A stretch of DNA of 39,249 nt from Nocardia mexicana NBRC 108244 (GTDB lineage Bacteria > Actinomycetota > Actinomycetes > Mycobacteriales > Mycobacteriaceae), in assembly GCF_001613165.1 (NCBI RefSeq), contig NZ_BDBV01000124.1:1-39249 (forward strand), given 5' to 3'. This document shows positions 1 to 9,188 of the stretch, piece after piece. The stretch's first letter is position 1, and each line of letters begins with the position of its first letter. The position numbers were made by a program, and so were the translations under genes. Under the pieces are notes generated by a model. That model was not told where the DNA came from. It was given only the letters and a program-made list of their open reading frames with translations, and made no database searches.

Positions 1-1906
1 GCTCGTTCGCCACCGCCCGCTCCTCGTCGGCCCGGGTGGCGGCCGCATCCGCCGGGCGAGCGGGCGCCGGATGCTCGAGGCCGCCGCACACCGCGCAGGG
101 CTGCCCCTCGGTCAGCGCACCGGCCAGTTCGGCGGCCATTCCCGCGAGGCGGCGCTCCCGCACGTCGAGGGTGCGCTCACGGGCGTCGACATGTGCGGAC
201 CGGGCCGTCTCGTAGTCGGTGCGCGCCTGCGCCGCTTCCGTTCGGCGCCGGACCAGTTCGATCGCGGCGGTCGCGGCGGTGCGCAATCGCTCGCATTCGG
301 CGGCCAGCCCCGGTAGCCCGGCCATCGCATCGGCCGCCTCGCGCAGTCGCACCTCGGCGGTCCGGATGGACTCCGGCAGCTCCGCGCGCCGGACCGACAG
401 CTTCTCGGTGCGGCCGGTCAGCTCCGCGTATTCGGTGCGCAGACTTGCCAATTCGGTTGTCAGCGCGCTCGCCGACTCCGCATCGGCCCGCACCTCGTCC
501 AGCGCCCCGATCTGTGCCGACCACCGCTGCACGGCCGGTTCCAGGCCGTATTCGGCGGCTACCTCCTCGATCGAGGGGTCCGGATCCGGGGCGGCGGGCA
601 GGAAGCTGTCGATCGAGAACAGCTCCAGCTCGACAGGCTGGGTCAGGTCCGGGGTCGGCGTGGCGGGTTCACCGGAATCCGTTGTGCCCGTGCTCGACTC
701 GTCTCCGCCGGTCTCTTCCCGCTGGGCGGCGGCCGACCCGGGCGCCGCCGAAACATCCGGTGCCAGCGCGCCGAGGTCATCCGCGAGGTCCGTTCCGGAC
801 AGCTCCGCCGTGGCGAGATCTGCCGCGGCCCAGCCGGTTCCCTCCAACTCCGCGCTCGGTGGCTCGAGCAGGCGCGCCGCCAGGCGTTCGGCCGTCGCGC
901 GGGCCTCATCGGTGCGGCGCCGCAGCACCACCGCAGCCGAGCGCGCCTCGGTGAGGGCCGTGGCGACCGGTTCGGCGCGGCGGGATCGGTCGAGCTCGTC
1001 GGTCAACTGTGCGCGGCGGTCGGCCCCCTTCGCGTGCTCGTCGAGTTGGGCGCGGGCCACTGTCAGTCGACGCCGCAGCTCGTGCAGGCGGCGCTGTTCC
1101 TCGGCGGCGGTCTGGGCGCGGGCGGAGTCCCGCTGACAGCGTTCGAGTTCCGTTGCGGCGGTGGTCAGGTCGGTGCGGGCGGTCGCCAGCAGCCGCTGCG
1201 ACCAGTCGACGGACTCCAGCGGGCCGACGGTCTCCGTGGCACCGGCACCGGCGGCGACGCCCACCTGGGCGATCAGCCGGTCGATGCTCAGCCGCTGCGC
1301 CTCCAGGTCGGCGCCGCTCTCCCGCCGCCGCTGCGCCAGCCATTGCTCGGCGGTGCCGAACCGCTCGGTGTCGAAGAGCTTTTCGAGCAGCCGCTCCCGA
1401 TCCTCGTTGTCCGCCTGCAGGAATCGCGCGAAATCGCCCTGCGGCAGCAACACGACCTGGAAGAACTGATCGGCGCTCATGCCGAGCAGGCGGTTCACCT
1501 CGTCACCGATATCCGGTATGCGGGAAAGGTTCCGGCCGCGCCCGTCCAGCCACTCCAGGGTCGCGGCGGCCTGTTCGGTGGCCCAGCCGGTGCCGCGCTT
1601 CTTCGGCCGCTGGAATTCCGGCGAGCGAATCAGGCGCAGGCGGCGGCCGCCGAGCGTCGCCTCCAGCGTGACCCGCGGCGGCGTCTGCGGATCGGCGTGG
1701 TCGGAATGCAGCCGCTTGCTCTCCCCGCGCGCCCCGGGCACCCGGCCGTAGAGCGCGAACGCGATCGCGTCCAGCACGGTGGTCTTTCCCGCGCCGGTCT
1801 GCCCGTGCAGCAGGAACAGTCCGTCGGCGCCCAGCTCGTCGAAGTCGACGGCCGCGGCGGTGGCGAAGGGCCCGAAGGCCGTCATCTCCAACCGATGCAG
1901 CCTCAT
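1..1906 (-). CDS. sbcC: Exonuclease subunit SbcC, N-terminal 635 residues (3' part cut by window edge)
   Basis: SMC/Rad50-like ATPase that works with SbcD to process blocked or hairpin DNA ends. Translating the minus strand from the ATG at 1906 gives MRLHRLEMTAFGPF, then a Walker A motif (GQTGAGKTT, about residue 36) and the LLPQGDFARFL Q-loop region (about residue 150). A long charged coiled coil follows. A zinc-hook CxxC (CAVC, Cys604 and Cys607) lies near the left edge, so the second coiled coil and the signature/Walker B half are outside the window. The start is set by a GGAGG seven bases upstream. The upstream ATG that overlaps the sbcD stop is out of frame. The gene follows sbcD by 40 bp, a normal sbcDC operon. 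A Ser/Thr/Pro/Glu-rich stretch around residues 375-440 interrupts the coiled coil and looks lineage-specific. Confidence 0.95.
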   Translation of the reverse strand, partial: MRLHRLEMTAFGPFATAAAVDFDELGADGLFLLHGQTGAGKTTVLDAIAFALYGRVPGARGESKRLHSDHADPQTPPRVTLEATLGGRRLRLIRSPEFQRPKKRGTGWATEQAAATLEWLDGRGRNLSRIPDIGDEVNRLLGMSADQFFQVVLLPQGDFARFLQADNEDRERLLEKLFDTERFGTAEQWLAQRRRESGADLEAQRLSIDRLIAQVGVAAGAGATETVGPLESVDWSQRLLATARTDLTTAATELERCQRDSARAQTAAEEQRRLHELRRRLTVARAQLDEHAKGADRRAQLTDELDRSRRAEPVATALTEARSAAVVLRRRTDEARATAERLAARLLEPPSAELEGTGWAAADLATAELSGTDLADDLGALAPDVSAAPGSAAAQREETGGDESSTGTTDSGEPATPTPDLTQPVELELFSIDSFLPAAPDPDPSIEEVAAEYGLEPAVQRWSAQIGALDEVRADAESASALTTELASLRTEYAELTGRTEKLSVRRAELPESIRTAEVRLREAADAMAGLPGLAAECERLRTAATAAIELVRRRTEAAQARTDYETARSAHVDARERTLDVRERRLAGMAAELAGALTEGQPCAVCGGLEHPAPARPADAAATRADEERAVANE

Positions 1907-1946
1907 GCGCGGCCTCCGCGCGGCGCCGAGTGTGCGAGGCGACGGC

Positions 1947-3122
1947 TCATGCCGAGAGCTCACCGGTCGCGGGGGCCAGCGCCTCGGATTCGCGTTCGGC
2001 GACGGCAGCGACCAATGCGCGCTCCACCCACTGCATTTCGCCCGGCGTGGGGTCGCCGCGGACATCGGTGAGAAAACTGCGCGCCACCTCGGTGTCGCGT
2101 CGGCCGTGCACCCGCTCACGGTAGCGCAGCTCCGGATTGCCCTCGGGCCGAGACCATTCCACGTGCACGGCGTGCGGGAACCGGGTCCGCAGGCGGCGCA
2201 GCGCGTCCACCGGCCGGGCGTGGTCGGTCAGCGTCGCCGAGACGTAATCGTCCTCGGCCGCAGCGTGTGCCGGGTCCGCCAACAGCTCCTCGAGCGGGCC
2301 GGTGAGCTGCGAGAGCCCGCGCACCTCGGGAAGGTCGTGGCGCACGACCTCGGTCAGGCCGTCACCGTCGAGTTCGAGGATCCAGACGGCCTTGCGATGC
2401 GAGCGCTCGGCGAACGAATACGGTAGCGGCGAACCGGAATAGCGCACCGACTCCGACAGGGTCTGCGGCGAATGCAGGTGGCCCAGCGCCACGTAGTCGA
2501 TGCCGTCGAACGCGCCCAGCGGCACCGTCTCCACGCCGCCGATCGAGATGGACCGCTCCGACCCCGTCGCCTCGCCGCCCACCACGAACGCGTGCGCGAG
2601 CACCACCGACCGCGGAGTCCCGCGCTCGGCGAGATCGGCACGGATGCGCTTCATGGCGGCATCGAGAATCTCGGCGTGCGAACGCGCCTCGGGCACCCCG
2701 AGTTCGGCGCGGGTGATCTCCGGCTCCAGGTAGGGAATGCCGTAGCAGGCGATCTCGCCGAACTCGTCGGACAGCAGCACCGGCCGCCACATATCGGCCA
2801 CCGCGGTGCGCAGATGCAGCCCGCCCGCTGCCGCGAAGCTACCCAGCGCGCCGAGGCGAGTCGGCGAATCGTGGTTGCCGGAGGTTGCCACGATTACGGC
2901 CCCCGCCGCGCGAATCGCCTCGAACCCGCGGTTGCACACCGCAATCGCGTCCGCGCTGGGAATCGATCGGTCGTACACATCCCCAGGCAGCAACACCGCA
3001 TCGACCCGCTCGGCGGCCACGAGCTCGGCAATGGATTCCAGCGAACGTGCCTGATCGGCAAGCAGATCGACGCCGTGGAACGTGCGCCCGATATGCCAGT
3101 CCGACGTATGCAGCATCCGCAT
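1947..3122 (-). CDS. sbcD: Exonuclease subunit SbcD
   Basis: Mre11-type calcineurin-like phosphoesterase, the nuclease partner of SbcC. All five phosphodiesterase motifs are visible: SDWHIG (Asp8, His10), GDVYDR (Asp48), SGNHDS (Asn83, His84), VLAHAF and LGHLHSP. At 391 residues it is a normal SbcD length. The C-terminal part (about 290-391) is the family capping/SbcC-binding region. The ATG at 3122 is the natural start, because the protein begins MRMLHTSDWHIG with motif I in its usual place. Translation is probably coupled to sbcC, which starts 40 bp downstream. Confidence 0.97.
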   Translation of the reverse strand: MRMLHTSDWHIGRTFHGVDLLADQARSLESIAELVAAERVDAVLLPGDVYDRSIPSADAIAVCNRGFEAIRAAGAVIVATSGNHDSPTRLGALGSFAAAGGLHLRTAVADMWRPVLLSDEFGEIACYGIPYLEPEITRAELGVPEARSHAEILDAAMKRIRADLAERGTPRSVVLAHAFVVGGEATGSERSISIGGVETVPLGAFDGIDYVALGHLHSPQTLSESVRYSGSPLPYSFAERSHRKAVWILELDGDGLTEVVRHDLPEVRGLSQLTGPLEELLADPAHAAAEDDYVSATLTDHARPVDALRRLRTRFPHAVHVEWSRPEGNPELRYRERVHGRRDTEVARSFLTDVRGDPTPGEMQWVERALVAAVAERESEALAPATGELSA

Positions 3123-3310
3123 GCCGCGAAACCGTAGCCCCTCCTACCGACAGAGACGAAACCGCCAGGCCGAGCCCCCACCAACCTGTCCCAAAATCGC
3201 CAGCCACACCGGGCAAACAACCCGAATGTCCGGCGGCCCGCCTCCACACACCGCCCGCGGTTTGCCCGCTTCCCCACTCTTGTCGGTGGCATGGGGCACT
3301 ATCTGCACCT

Positions 3311-4447
3311 ATGACCGCACCGATGCTGTTTGCGCTGCTGTTGGTGTTCGCCGCCGGGTTCGGGCTCGGCTGGCTGGGGCATGCCGCGCGGGCGGGCCAG
3401 CGCGCGGCCGCGGCGGAGGCGCAGCTGGCGGCGCTGCGAGACAACGAGAGACTGCTGCGGCAGTCGCTGAGCGCGGCGAACGAGGATGCGGCACGGCGTA
3501 ATTCGCATGCGGTCGGCACCCTGGTGGAGCCGCTGCGAGAGGCGGTCGGCGCGTTGAATCAGCACCTCCAGCAGGTCGAGCACAATCGCATCAACGCCTA
3601 CTCCGGCCTGCGGGAGCAGGTGGCGGGCATGCAGCGGGTCTCGCATCAGCTGTCCTCGCAGACCGGGCAGCTGGTGTCCGCGCTGCGGGCGCCGCAGGTG
3701 CGCGGGCGCTGGGGTGAGATCCAGCTGGAGCGAGTGGTGGAGCTGGCAGGGATGTCGCGGCACTGCGATTTCGACACCCAGGTCAGTGGCTCGGGGCAGG
3801 ACGGCGGGGTGCGGCCCGATCTGGTGGTGCGGCTGGCGGGCGGCCGCCAGATCGTCGTGGACGCCAAGGTGCCGCTGACGGCCTATCTGGACGCCACCGC
3901 CGAGGACGATCCGCGGCCGCGCGGCGAACAGCTGGCGCGGCATGCCAAACATCTCCGCGCGCATATCGATCAGCTCGCCGACAAGGCGTACTGGACGGCG
4001 TTCGACCCCGCTCCGGAGTTCGTGGTGCTCTTCGTCCCCGGCGACCCGTTCCTGGACGCCGCGCTGACCGCCGATTCGGGGCTCCTCGAATACGCCTTCG
4101 GCCGGAATGTGATCCTCGCAACACCGACGACGCTGATCGCGCTGCTGCGCACGGTCGCGTTCGGCTGGCGTCAGGAGGCGCTGTCCCGCGATATGGCGAC
4201 GGTCCAGCAATTGGGCCGGGAGCTGTACACGCGCCTGGGCACCACGGGCCGCCACCTGGACCGCCTGGGTGCGCAGCTGGGTAAGGCCGTAGACGCCTTC
4301 AACCACACGGTCGCGGCGGTGGAGTCGCGGGTGATGGTCACCGCCCGGAGGCTGCACGAGTTGGAGATCGGAGATCGCGAGGTTCCGGCAATCGGCCGCG
4401 TGGAGTCCTGGCCGCGTGCGGTCGGACTGGCCGAGACCAGCGAGTAA
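3311..4447 (+). CDS. rmuC: DNA recombination protein RmuC
   Basis: RmuC-family protein, a predicted membrane-anchored nuclease-like factor that limits DNA inversions at short inverted repeats. The N-terminus has one transmembrane segment (about residues 4-20, LFALLLVFAAGFGLGWLG), then a coiled coil to about residue 75. The RmuC core follows, with the recognisable stretches VRGRWGEIQLERVVELAGM, VDAKVPLTAYLDA and EFVVLFVPGDPFLDAAL. The length is 378 residues. The open frame continues upstream to 2885 but that part is antisense to sbcD; the first ATG giving the membrane anchor is 3311. It is divergent from sbcD with 188 bp between them. Confidence 0.93.
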   Translation: MTAPMLFALLLVFAAGFGLGWLGHAARAGQRAAAAEAQLAALRDNERLLRQSLSAANEDAARRNSHAVGTLVEPLREAVGALNQHLQQVEHNRINAYSGLREQVAGMQRVSHQLSSQTGQLVSALRAPQVRGRWGEIQLERVVELAGMSRHCDFDTQVSGSGQDGGVRPDLVVRLAGGRQIVVDAKVPLTAYLDATAEDDPRPRGEQLARHAKHLRAHIDQLADKAYWTAFDPAPEFVVLFVPGDPFLDAALTADSGLLEYAFGRNVILATPTTLIALLRTVAFGWRQEALSRDMATVQQLGRELYTRLGTTGRHLDRLGAQLGKAVDAFNHTVAAVESRVMVTARRLHELEIGDREVPAIGRVESWPRAVGLAETSE

Positions 4448-4492
4448 GCCGTCCATCCGCCCGGCGTCGAGACACGTTTCGGCCGCGGCAGA

Positions 4493-4498
4493 TAGTGT
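4493..4498 (+). promoter_or_regulatory. Putative -10 box (TAGTGT), leaderless promoter of the DUF6542 gene
   Basis: TAGTGT ends seven bases before the GTG at 4506, and no Shine-Dalgarno sequence is present. This spacing places the transcription start at or next to the start codon. Inference from sequence only. Confidence 0.45.
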
Positions 4499-4505
4499 GC
4501 TTTAC

Positions 4506-5321
4506 GTGGCAGCTACCCAACGCGAGCGATCCGAGGTGCCCGCATCGCACCGCTCGATTATCCCGTCGGTGCCCGGTGTCCCCGCCGGCGCCGCGGTGTT
4601 GATCGCGGTGGCCTGCACTTTTATCGGATTCTTCATTGATGCGGGCAGCAGCGGCAAGGAGCTGACCCGGACGTTCTCGGTCGCCTACATCGTGGGCTGT
4701 GTGCTGGCGGCGCTGGTGGTTCGCTACCGCGGCCTGTTCACCACCATGGTGACGCCGCCGCTGCTGCTGTTCGTCTCGGTCCCGCTGGCCTATCAGCAAC
4801 TATTGGGGCGCACGTCGACCTCGGTGAAGGACGTTCTGCTGAATCTGGCGATTCCGCTGGTGAACCGGTTCCCGACGATGGCGATGGCCACCGTGCTGGT
4901 GCTGCTGATCGGCGGTGGCCGCGTGCTGATGCACCGGCGGGAGGCACAGGACACCGGCGGCGACCGCACCCGCAAGAGCACGACCCGCGGGCCGCGACCG
5001 GGCGATCGTGCCCGCCGGACCCGCCCGGCCGGGCAGTCCGATACGCTCCGCCGACGCGCGCGTTCGTCGGGATCCGCGGCGGCGGCCGACGCCGACCCGG
5101 AGCCTGCCCCCGCGCGACCGAGTCGCCGGACCTCCGGACGCGTCGCGGAGCGCCCGCCCCGCGTGTCCCCCACTCCGGCCTATCCCCGTGCCTCGGATCG
5201 CGCCACAGCGAACGAACAACCCTCGCGGCGCGCCCGTCCGCAGCGCAATGGCGACGTCCCGCCGCACCCGCGCCCGAATGTCCGCTACCGCGACCGGGAT
5301 TCCGGACGCATCGAGCGCTGA
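4506..5321 (+). CDS. DUF6542 domain membrane protein (Rv1111c-like)
   Basis: Conserved mycolata membrane protein of unknown function, with the same neighbour (ispH) as Rv1111c. About 30 residues in there are four hydrophobic segments: PAGAAVLIAVACTFIGFFID, FSVAYIVGCVLAALVV, a segment in TPPLLLFVSVPLAYQQLL, and TMAMATVLVLLIGGGRVLM. A disordered Arg/Pro-rich tail follows from about residue 140 to 271. The tail is strongly basic and low in complexity, so it may contact nucleic acid or acidic surfaces, but that is a guess. The frame stays open to an ATG at 4416 inside rmuC. The GTG at 4506 is preferred because it follows a -10-like box and avoids the overlap. Confidence 0.8.
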   Translation: MAATQRERSEVPASHRSIIPSVPGVPAGAAVLIAVACTFIGFFIDAGSSGKELTRTFSVAYIVGCVLAALVVRYRGLFTTMVTPPLLLFVSVPLAYQQLLGRTSTSVKDVLLNLAIPLVNRFPTMAMATVLVLLIGGGRVLMHRREAQDTGGDRTRKSTTRGPRPGDRARRTRPAGQSDTLRRRARSSGSAAAADADPEPAPARPSRRTSGRVAERPPRVSPTPAYPRASDRATANEQPSRRARPQRNGDVPPHPRPNVRYRDRDSGRIER

Positions 5322-5440
5322 CATACGCCCCCGGCGAGCCCGCTCCGCGCATCATCGTCCCCACACCGGGATTGATCGCTTCCCCCCGCGAACGACGTTA
5401 CGCCCAGCTGGAAGGTGCAGCCGGTGGACGCTTCTTCGAC

Positions 5441-6445
5441 TCAGCGGCGGGCGGCGCGCAGTTCGCGAGGCAGCGAGAAGACCAGGGTCTCGTTGGCCGT
5501 GGTGACCGGCTGAACCTCGCCGTAGCCGTGTTCGGCCAGCAGGTCCAGGACGCCGCGGACGAGGAGGTCGGGCACCGAGGCGCCGGAGGTGACGCCGATG
5601 GTTCGCACGCCCTCGAACCACGCCGGATCCACCTCGCGGGCGAAGTCGACCAGATACGACGCGGCGGCGCCGGCGCCGAGGGCGACCTCGACCAGGCGCT
5701 TGGAATTGGAGGAGTTGCGCGAGCCGACCACGATCACCAGATCGCACTCCGGCGCCATCGCCTTCACCGCAGTCTGGCGGTTGGAGGTGGCGTAGCAGAT
5801 GTCGTCGCTCGGCGGGTCCTGCAGGTTCGGGAAGCGCTCTCGCAGCCGCTGCACCGTCTCCATGGTCTCGTCGACCGAGAGGGTGGTCTGCGACAGCCAG
5901 ATCACCTTGTTCTCGTCGCGCACGGTGACCGCGTCCACCGATTCGGGGCCGTCGACCAGCTGGACGTGGTCGGGCGCCTCACCGGCGGTGCCCTCCACCT
6001 CCTCGTGGCCCTCGTGGCCGATGAGCAGGATGTCGTAATCGTCGCGGGCGAAGCGCTTGGCCTCCTGGTGCACCTTGGTCACCAGCGGGCAGGTGGCGTC
6101 GATGGTGTGCAGGCTGCGGGCGGCGGCCGAGGCGTGCACCGCGGGCGACACACCGTGCGCGGAGAACACCACGGTGGCGCCCTCGGGCACCTCGTCGGTC
6201 TCTTCGACGAAGATGACGCCGCGCTCGCGCAGGGTCTCCACCACGTGCCGGTTGTGCACGATCTCCTTGCGGACGTAGACCGGGGCGCCGTGCTTTTCCA
6301 GCGTGCGTTCCACGGTTTCCACCGCGCGATCCACACCGGCGCAATAGCCACGCGGTTCGGCGAGCAGCACGCGTTTGGCCGCGCCGGTCTCACCCGACCC
6401 GGCCGACCGCGCGATTCCTACATTCAACGGGATAGCCGAGGACAT
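5441..6445 (-). CDS. ispH: 4-hydroxy-3-methylbut-2-enyl diphosphate reductase (IspH/LytB)
   Basis: Last enzyme of the MEP pathway: reduces HMBPP to IPP and DMAPP using a 4Fe-4S cluster. The three cluster cysteines are present (RGYC35AGV, DATC119PLV, DIC217YATS), as are the substrate-binding His in NRHVV, the GHEGHEEVEG loop with the catalytic Glu149, and the TSN and SSNS motifs. The length is 334 residues from the ATG at 6445. The frame runs upstream to 6646, but the extra 67 residues are Gly/Pro/Arg-rich and cross the divergent promoter region, so they are not included. The IPP made here feeds prenyl synthases such as the one at 30300-31124. Confidence 0.97.
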   Translation of the reverse strand: MSSAIPLNVGIARSAGSGETGAAKRVLLAEPRGYCAGVDRAVETVERTLEKHGAPVYVRKEIVHNRHVVETLRERGVIFVEETDEVPEGATVVFSAHGVSPAVHASAAARSLHTIDATCPLVTKVHQEAKRFARDDYDILLIGHEGHEEVEGTAGEAPDHVQLVDGPESVDAVTVRDENKVIWLSQTTLSVDETMETVQRLRERFPNLQDPPSDDICYATSNRQTAVKAMAPECDLVIVVGSRNSSNSKRLVEVALGAGAAASYLVDFAREVDPAWFEGVRTIGVTSGASVPDLLVRGVLDLLAEHGYGEVQPVTTANETLVFSLPRELRAARR

Positions 6446-6649
6446 GTCCCACAGCTTACGTGCGCGCCATGCGACTCGCCCAGGAGGCGGCCCGCCGGCG
6501 ACACCCCCGACACGCCCGCCGACCGGCCCAATCGCCGATTCCGGCGAATACACCCCGATATCGGCGACCGGCGCCGCGGCTGATTTAGTAGAGACATGGG
6601 TAATTCTCCCGGCCCCACCCTTTGCATCACACCGCGTTTCGGGCACGCT

Positions 6650-7273
6650 ATGACCATGTTTCGACCGCCGTTCTTCGCCCGCGTTGCCGCCGGGGCAGCC
6701 GTGTACGCCCTCGAGGAAACCCGTCGGCTACCCACTGCGGCAGTGAATTTCCCGATCACCGCCATCAGCCAGCTGCTGCAGACCACCATGCACGCGCAGC
6801 AGTTCGTGACCAGTCTCGCCCTGAAGGGTGACGCCGTATTCGACCGTTTGGCCAATCGCCCGGTCGAACAGCCGGAGTGGGCCACTTTCGACGAGGACAT
6901 CGAGCCCGAGCAAACCTTCGGCTCCCCCTTCGATTCGGCCCGCGTGAGCCGTTTCGACATGTTTTCCGAGCCCGAGCCGGAGCCCCCCGCCGCACCGGAA
7001 CCGGCCCCCGAGCCCGAACCGGCTCCCGCCGAATCCGTCACCGTCGCAACGGCTTCCAGCAACGGCAGCGGCGGCAGCGTCGAGGTGATCGAGCCGGAGG
7101 TCGCCGCCCGCTACGACTACACCAATATGACGCTGGCACAGCTGCGCGCCCGCCTGCGCATGCTGAGTGTCGAAGATCTCACCGCCCTGCTCGACTACGA
7201 GCAGCAGACCCGCGACCGGGCGCCGTTCGTGACCATGCTGACAAACCGGATCGCTACTGTGCAGGCCCAATGA
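6650..7273 (+). CDS. Rv1109c-like protein, possible lipid-droplet-associated protein
   Basis: Conserved actinobacterial protein always met between ispH and xseA. The N-terminal 65 residues (from MFRPPFFARVAAGAAV to about LANRPVEQ) are hydrophobic and can form amphipathic helices. A low-complexity acidic linker of repeated Pro-Glu pairs follows (about residues 100-130). A compact helical C-terminal domain ends the protein (YDYTNMTLAQLRARL to the end). Such proteins are often annotated as lipid-droplet-associated; the amphipathic N-terminus fits, but function is not proven from sequence. ATGs at 6596, 6650 and 6656 are all in frame; 6650 or 6656 place the conserved FRPPF at the N-terminus. The stop overlaps the xseA start (ATGA). 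Confidence 0.75.
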   Translation: MTMFRPPFFARVAAGAAVYALEETRRLPTAAVNFPITAISQLLQTTMHAQQFVTSLALKGDAVFDRLANRPVEQPEWATFDEDIEPEQTFGSPFDSARVSRFDMFSEPEPEPPAAPEPAPEPEPAPAESVTVATASSNGSGGSVEVIEPEVAARYDYTNMTLAQLRARLRMLSVEDLTALLDYEQQTRDRAPFVTMLTNRIATVQAQ

Positions 7274-8610
7274 CGGAGCGCAGCGACGCGCCGACCGACA
7301 CTCCCGGTGGGTCGGCGCGTTCTGCTGACCCGGCCGGAAATCGCCCCGCGAACTCGGCCGAGCAGCCGTGGCCGGTGCGCAGCATCGCCGTCAAGGTCGC
7401 GCAGTGGATCGAGCGGCTCGGCAGCGTCTGGGTGGAGGGTCAGATCACCCAGATCTCGCTGCGGCCCGGGGCCCGCACCGCGTTCCTGGTGCTGCGCGAT
7501 CCGGCCGCCGACATGTCGCTCACGGTGACCTGCGCGCCGGAGCTGCTGCGCAATTCGCCGGTGCCGCTGCAGGAGGGCAGCCGGGTCGTCGTGTACGGCA
7601 AGCTCTCGTATTTCACCGGCCGCGGCACGATCTCGTTGCGGGTCACCGAGATTCGGCCCGTCGGCATCGGCGAGCTGCTGGCCCGCATCGAGCGGCTGAA
7701 GGCGCTGCTGGCCGCCGAGGGCCTGTTCGACCCGCGCCTGAAGCGCCCGATTCCCTTCCTGCCCAAGGCCGTCGGCCTGATCACCGGCCGGGCGAGCGCC
7801 GCCGAGCACGATGTGCTGACCGTGGCGCGGGAGCGCTGGCCCGCGGTCCGGTTCGAGGTGCGCAACACCGCGGTGCAGGGCCCGACGGCGGTGCCCCAGA
7901 TCCTGGACGCGCTGGCCGAACTCGACCGCAATCCCGACGTCGAGGTGATCGTGCTGGCCCGCGGCGGCGGCAGTGTCGAGGATCTGCTGCCCTTCTCCGA
8001 CGAGACGCTGTGCCGCGCCATCGTCGCGGCCACCACGCCGATCGTGAGCGCCATCGGGCACGAGCCGGACAATCCGATCGCCGACCACGTCGCCGACCTG
8101 CGCGCGGCCACGCCGACCGATGCCGCCAAGCGGGTCGTCCCGGACGCGGCGGCCGAGCTGGCGCTGGTCCACGAGCTGCGCGAACGCTCGGCCGCGGCGC
8201 TGCGCGGCTGGGTGCAGCGCGAGTCCCGCGCCCTGGAGCAGCTGCGCTCGCGGCCCGTGCTGGCCGATCCGCTGCGCCTGCTCGAGCAGCGGCACGAGGA
8301 GGTCGAGCGGTTGCGCGCGGCCACGCACCGCGCCGTCGACCACCTGCTCACCGCCGAATCCACCACCACCCGGCATCTGCGCGACAAGCTCACCGCGGTC
8401 GGTCCGGCGGCCACCATGGCCCGGGGATACGCGGTGGTGCAACGGGTTACGGGCCGGGAGCGGCACGTGATCCGCGCCGTGGCCGACGCGCCCCCGGGCA
8501 CTCAGCTGCGGATCCGGGTCGCCGACGGCGCGATCAGCGCCGCCACGCTGGGCAGTCAGAACTTGGGTGGGACACGAAACACGAAGGAGGCGAACGATGA
8601 CCGACAGTGA
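7270..8610 (+). CDS. xseA: Exodeoxyribonuclease VII large subunit
   Basis: Catalytic subunit of exonuclease VII, which degrades single-stranded DNA to oligonucleotides in repair. Residues about 35-135 form the OB-fold (VRSIAVKVAQWIERLGSVWVEGQI). The catalytic domain follows, with ITGRASAAEHDVL, LARGGGSVEDLLPFSDE, SAIGHEPDNPIADHVADLRAATPT and a helical stretch that binds the small subunit. The length is 446 residues. The start ATG overlaps the preceding stop by four bases (ATGA), so translation is coupled; the open frame extending back to 6877 is a shadow of the upstream gene. The C-terminus overlaps xseB by 14 bp. Confidence 0.96.
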   Translation: MTERSDAPTDTPGGSARSADPAGNRPANSAEQPWPVRSIAVKVAQWIERLGSVWVEGQITQISLRPGARTAFLVLRDPAADMSLTVTCAPELLRNSPVPLQEGSRVVVYGKLSYFTGRGTISLRVTEIRPVGIGELLARIERLKALLAAEGLFDPRLKRPIPFLPKAVGLITGRASAAEHDVLTVARERWPAVRFEVRNTAVQGPTAVPQILDALAELDRNPDVEVIVLARGGGSVEDLLPFSDETLCRAIVAATTPIVSAIGHEPDNPIADHVADLRAATPTDAAKRVVPDAAAELALVHELRERSAAALRGWVQRESRALEQLRSRPVLADPLRLLEQRHEEVERLRAATHRAVDHLLTAESTTTRHLRDKLTAVGPAATMARGYAVVQRVTGRERHVIRAVADAPPGTQLRIRVADGAISAATLGSQNLGGTRNTKEANDDRQ

Positions 8611-8824
8611 CCTCGCCGAGATCTCGACGTTCGGCTACGAGCGTGCCCGCGACGAGCTCGTCAACGTCGTGAAGATGCTGGAGCAGGGCGGCATGGACCT
8701 GGACGATTCGCTGGCGCTGTGGGAGCGCGGCGAGGCGCTGGCCACCCGCTGCGAGGAACATCTCGCCGGTGCCCGCAAGCGCGTCGAGGACGCGCTGTCC
8801 CGCCGCGACGCCGAAAGCGAATAG
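8597..8824 (+). CDS. xseB: Exodeoxyribonuclease VII small subunit
   Basis: A 75-residue helical protein with the family pattern FGYERARDELVNVVKMLEQGGMDLDDSLALWERGEAL in two stretches, the normal size for XseB. It binds XseA in several copies per complex. The ATG is fixed by a near-perfect AAGGAGG at 8583-8589, inside the end of xseA; the two genes overlap by 14 bp, which suggests a fixed translation ratio. Confidence 0.95.
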   Translation: MTDSDLAEISTFGYERARDELVNVVKMLEQGGMDLDDSLALWERGEALATRCEEHLAGARKRVEDALSRRDAESE

Positions 8825-8828
8825 GCCC

Positions 8829-9173
8829 ATGAGTATCCGCCGCGCCGTACCGGATCTGCAGCCCGCCGATATGGAGCGCACCCGGGCCTTCTATCGGCAG
8901 CTCGGGTTCGAGGAGGTGATGGACCTCGGCTGGGTCGTCACACTCGCCTCGCCGTCGAACCCGACCGCGCAGATCATCCTCTTCGGCGCGAATGCCGAGG
9001 AGCCGCAACCGAATATCAGCGTCGAGGTCGACGACGTGGACGCGGTCCACGAGACGATGGTGGCCGCCGGGGCCGAGGTCGTCTACGCGCTGCGCGACGA
9101 ACCGTGGGGTGTGCGAAGGTTTTTCGTGCGCGACCCCGACGGCACCGTCGTCAACGTCGTCAGCCACGGCTGA
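8829..9173 (+). CDS. VOC (glyoxalase/bleomycin-resistance fold) family protein
   Basis: A 114-residue single-module vicinal-oxygen-chelate protein. It shows the repeated beta-alpha-beta-beta-beta pattern: an opening strand near RRAVPDLQPADMERTRAFYRQLGF, then NISVEVDDVDAVHETMVAAGAE and the typical C-terminal FFVRDPDGTVVNVV. The usual N-terminal metal ligand position carries no clear His, so it may bind rather than transform a ligand. Substrate unknown. It starts four bases after xseB and is probably the last gene of the xseAB transcript, a link that is likely positional only. Confidence 0.8.
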   Translation: MSIRRAVPDLQPADMERTRAFYRQLGFEEVMDLGWVVTLASPSNPTAQIILFGANAEEPQPNISVEVDDVDAVHETMVAAGAEVVYALRDEPWGVRRFFVRDPDGTVVNVVSHG

Positions 9174-9188
9174 CCGCGGCGCCCGCGC

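Noticed and set aside
3299..4456. 385-codon minus-strand frame opposite rmuC
   Set aside because: Antisense shadow of a gene with recognisable RmuC blocks; the translation shows no domain.
6446..6646. 67-residue N-terminal extension of IspH
   Set aside because: Gly/Pro/Arg-rich, crosses the divergent promoter region, and IspH proteins normally start close to the first cluster Cys as in the 334-residue form.
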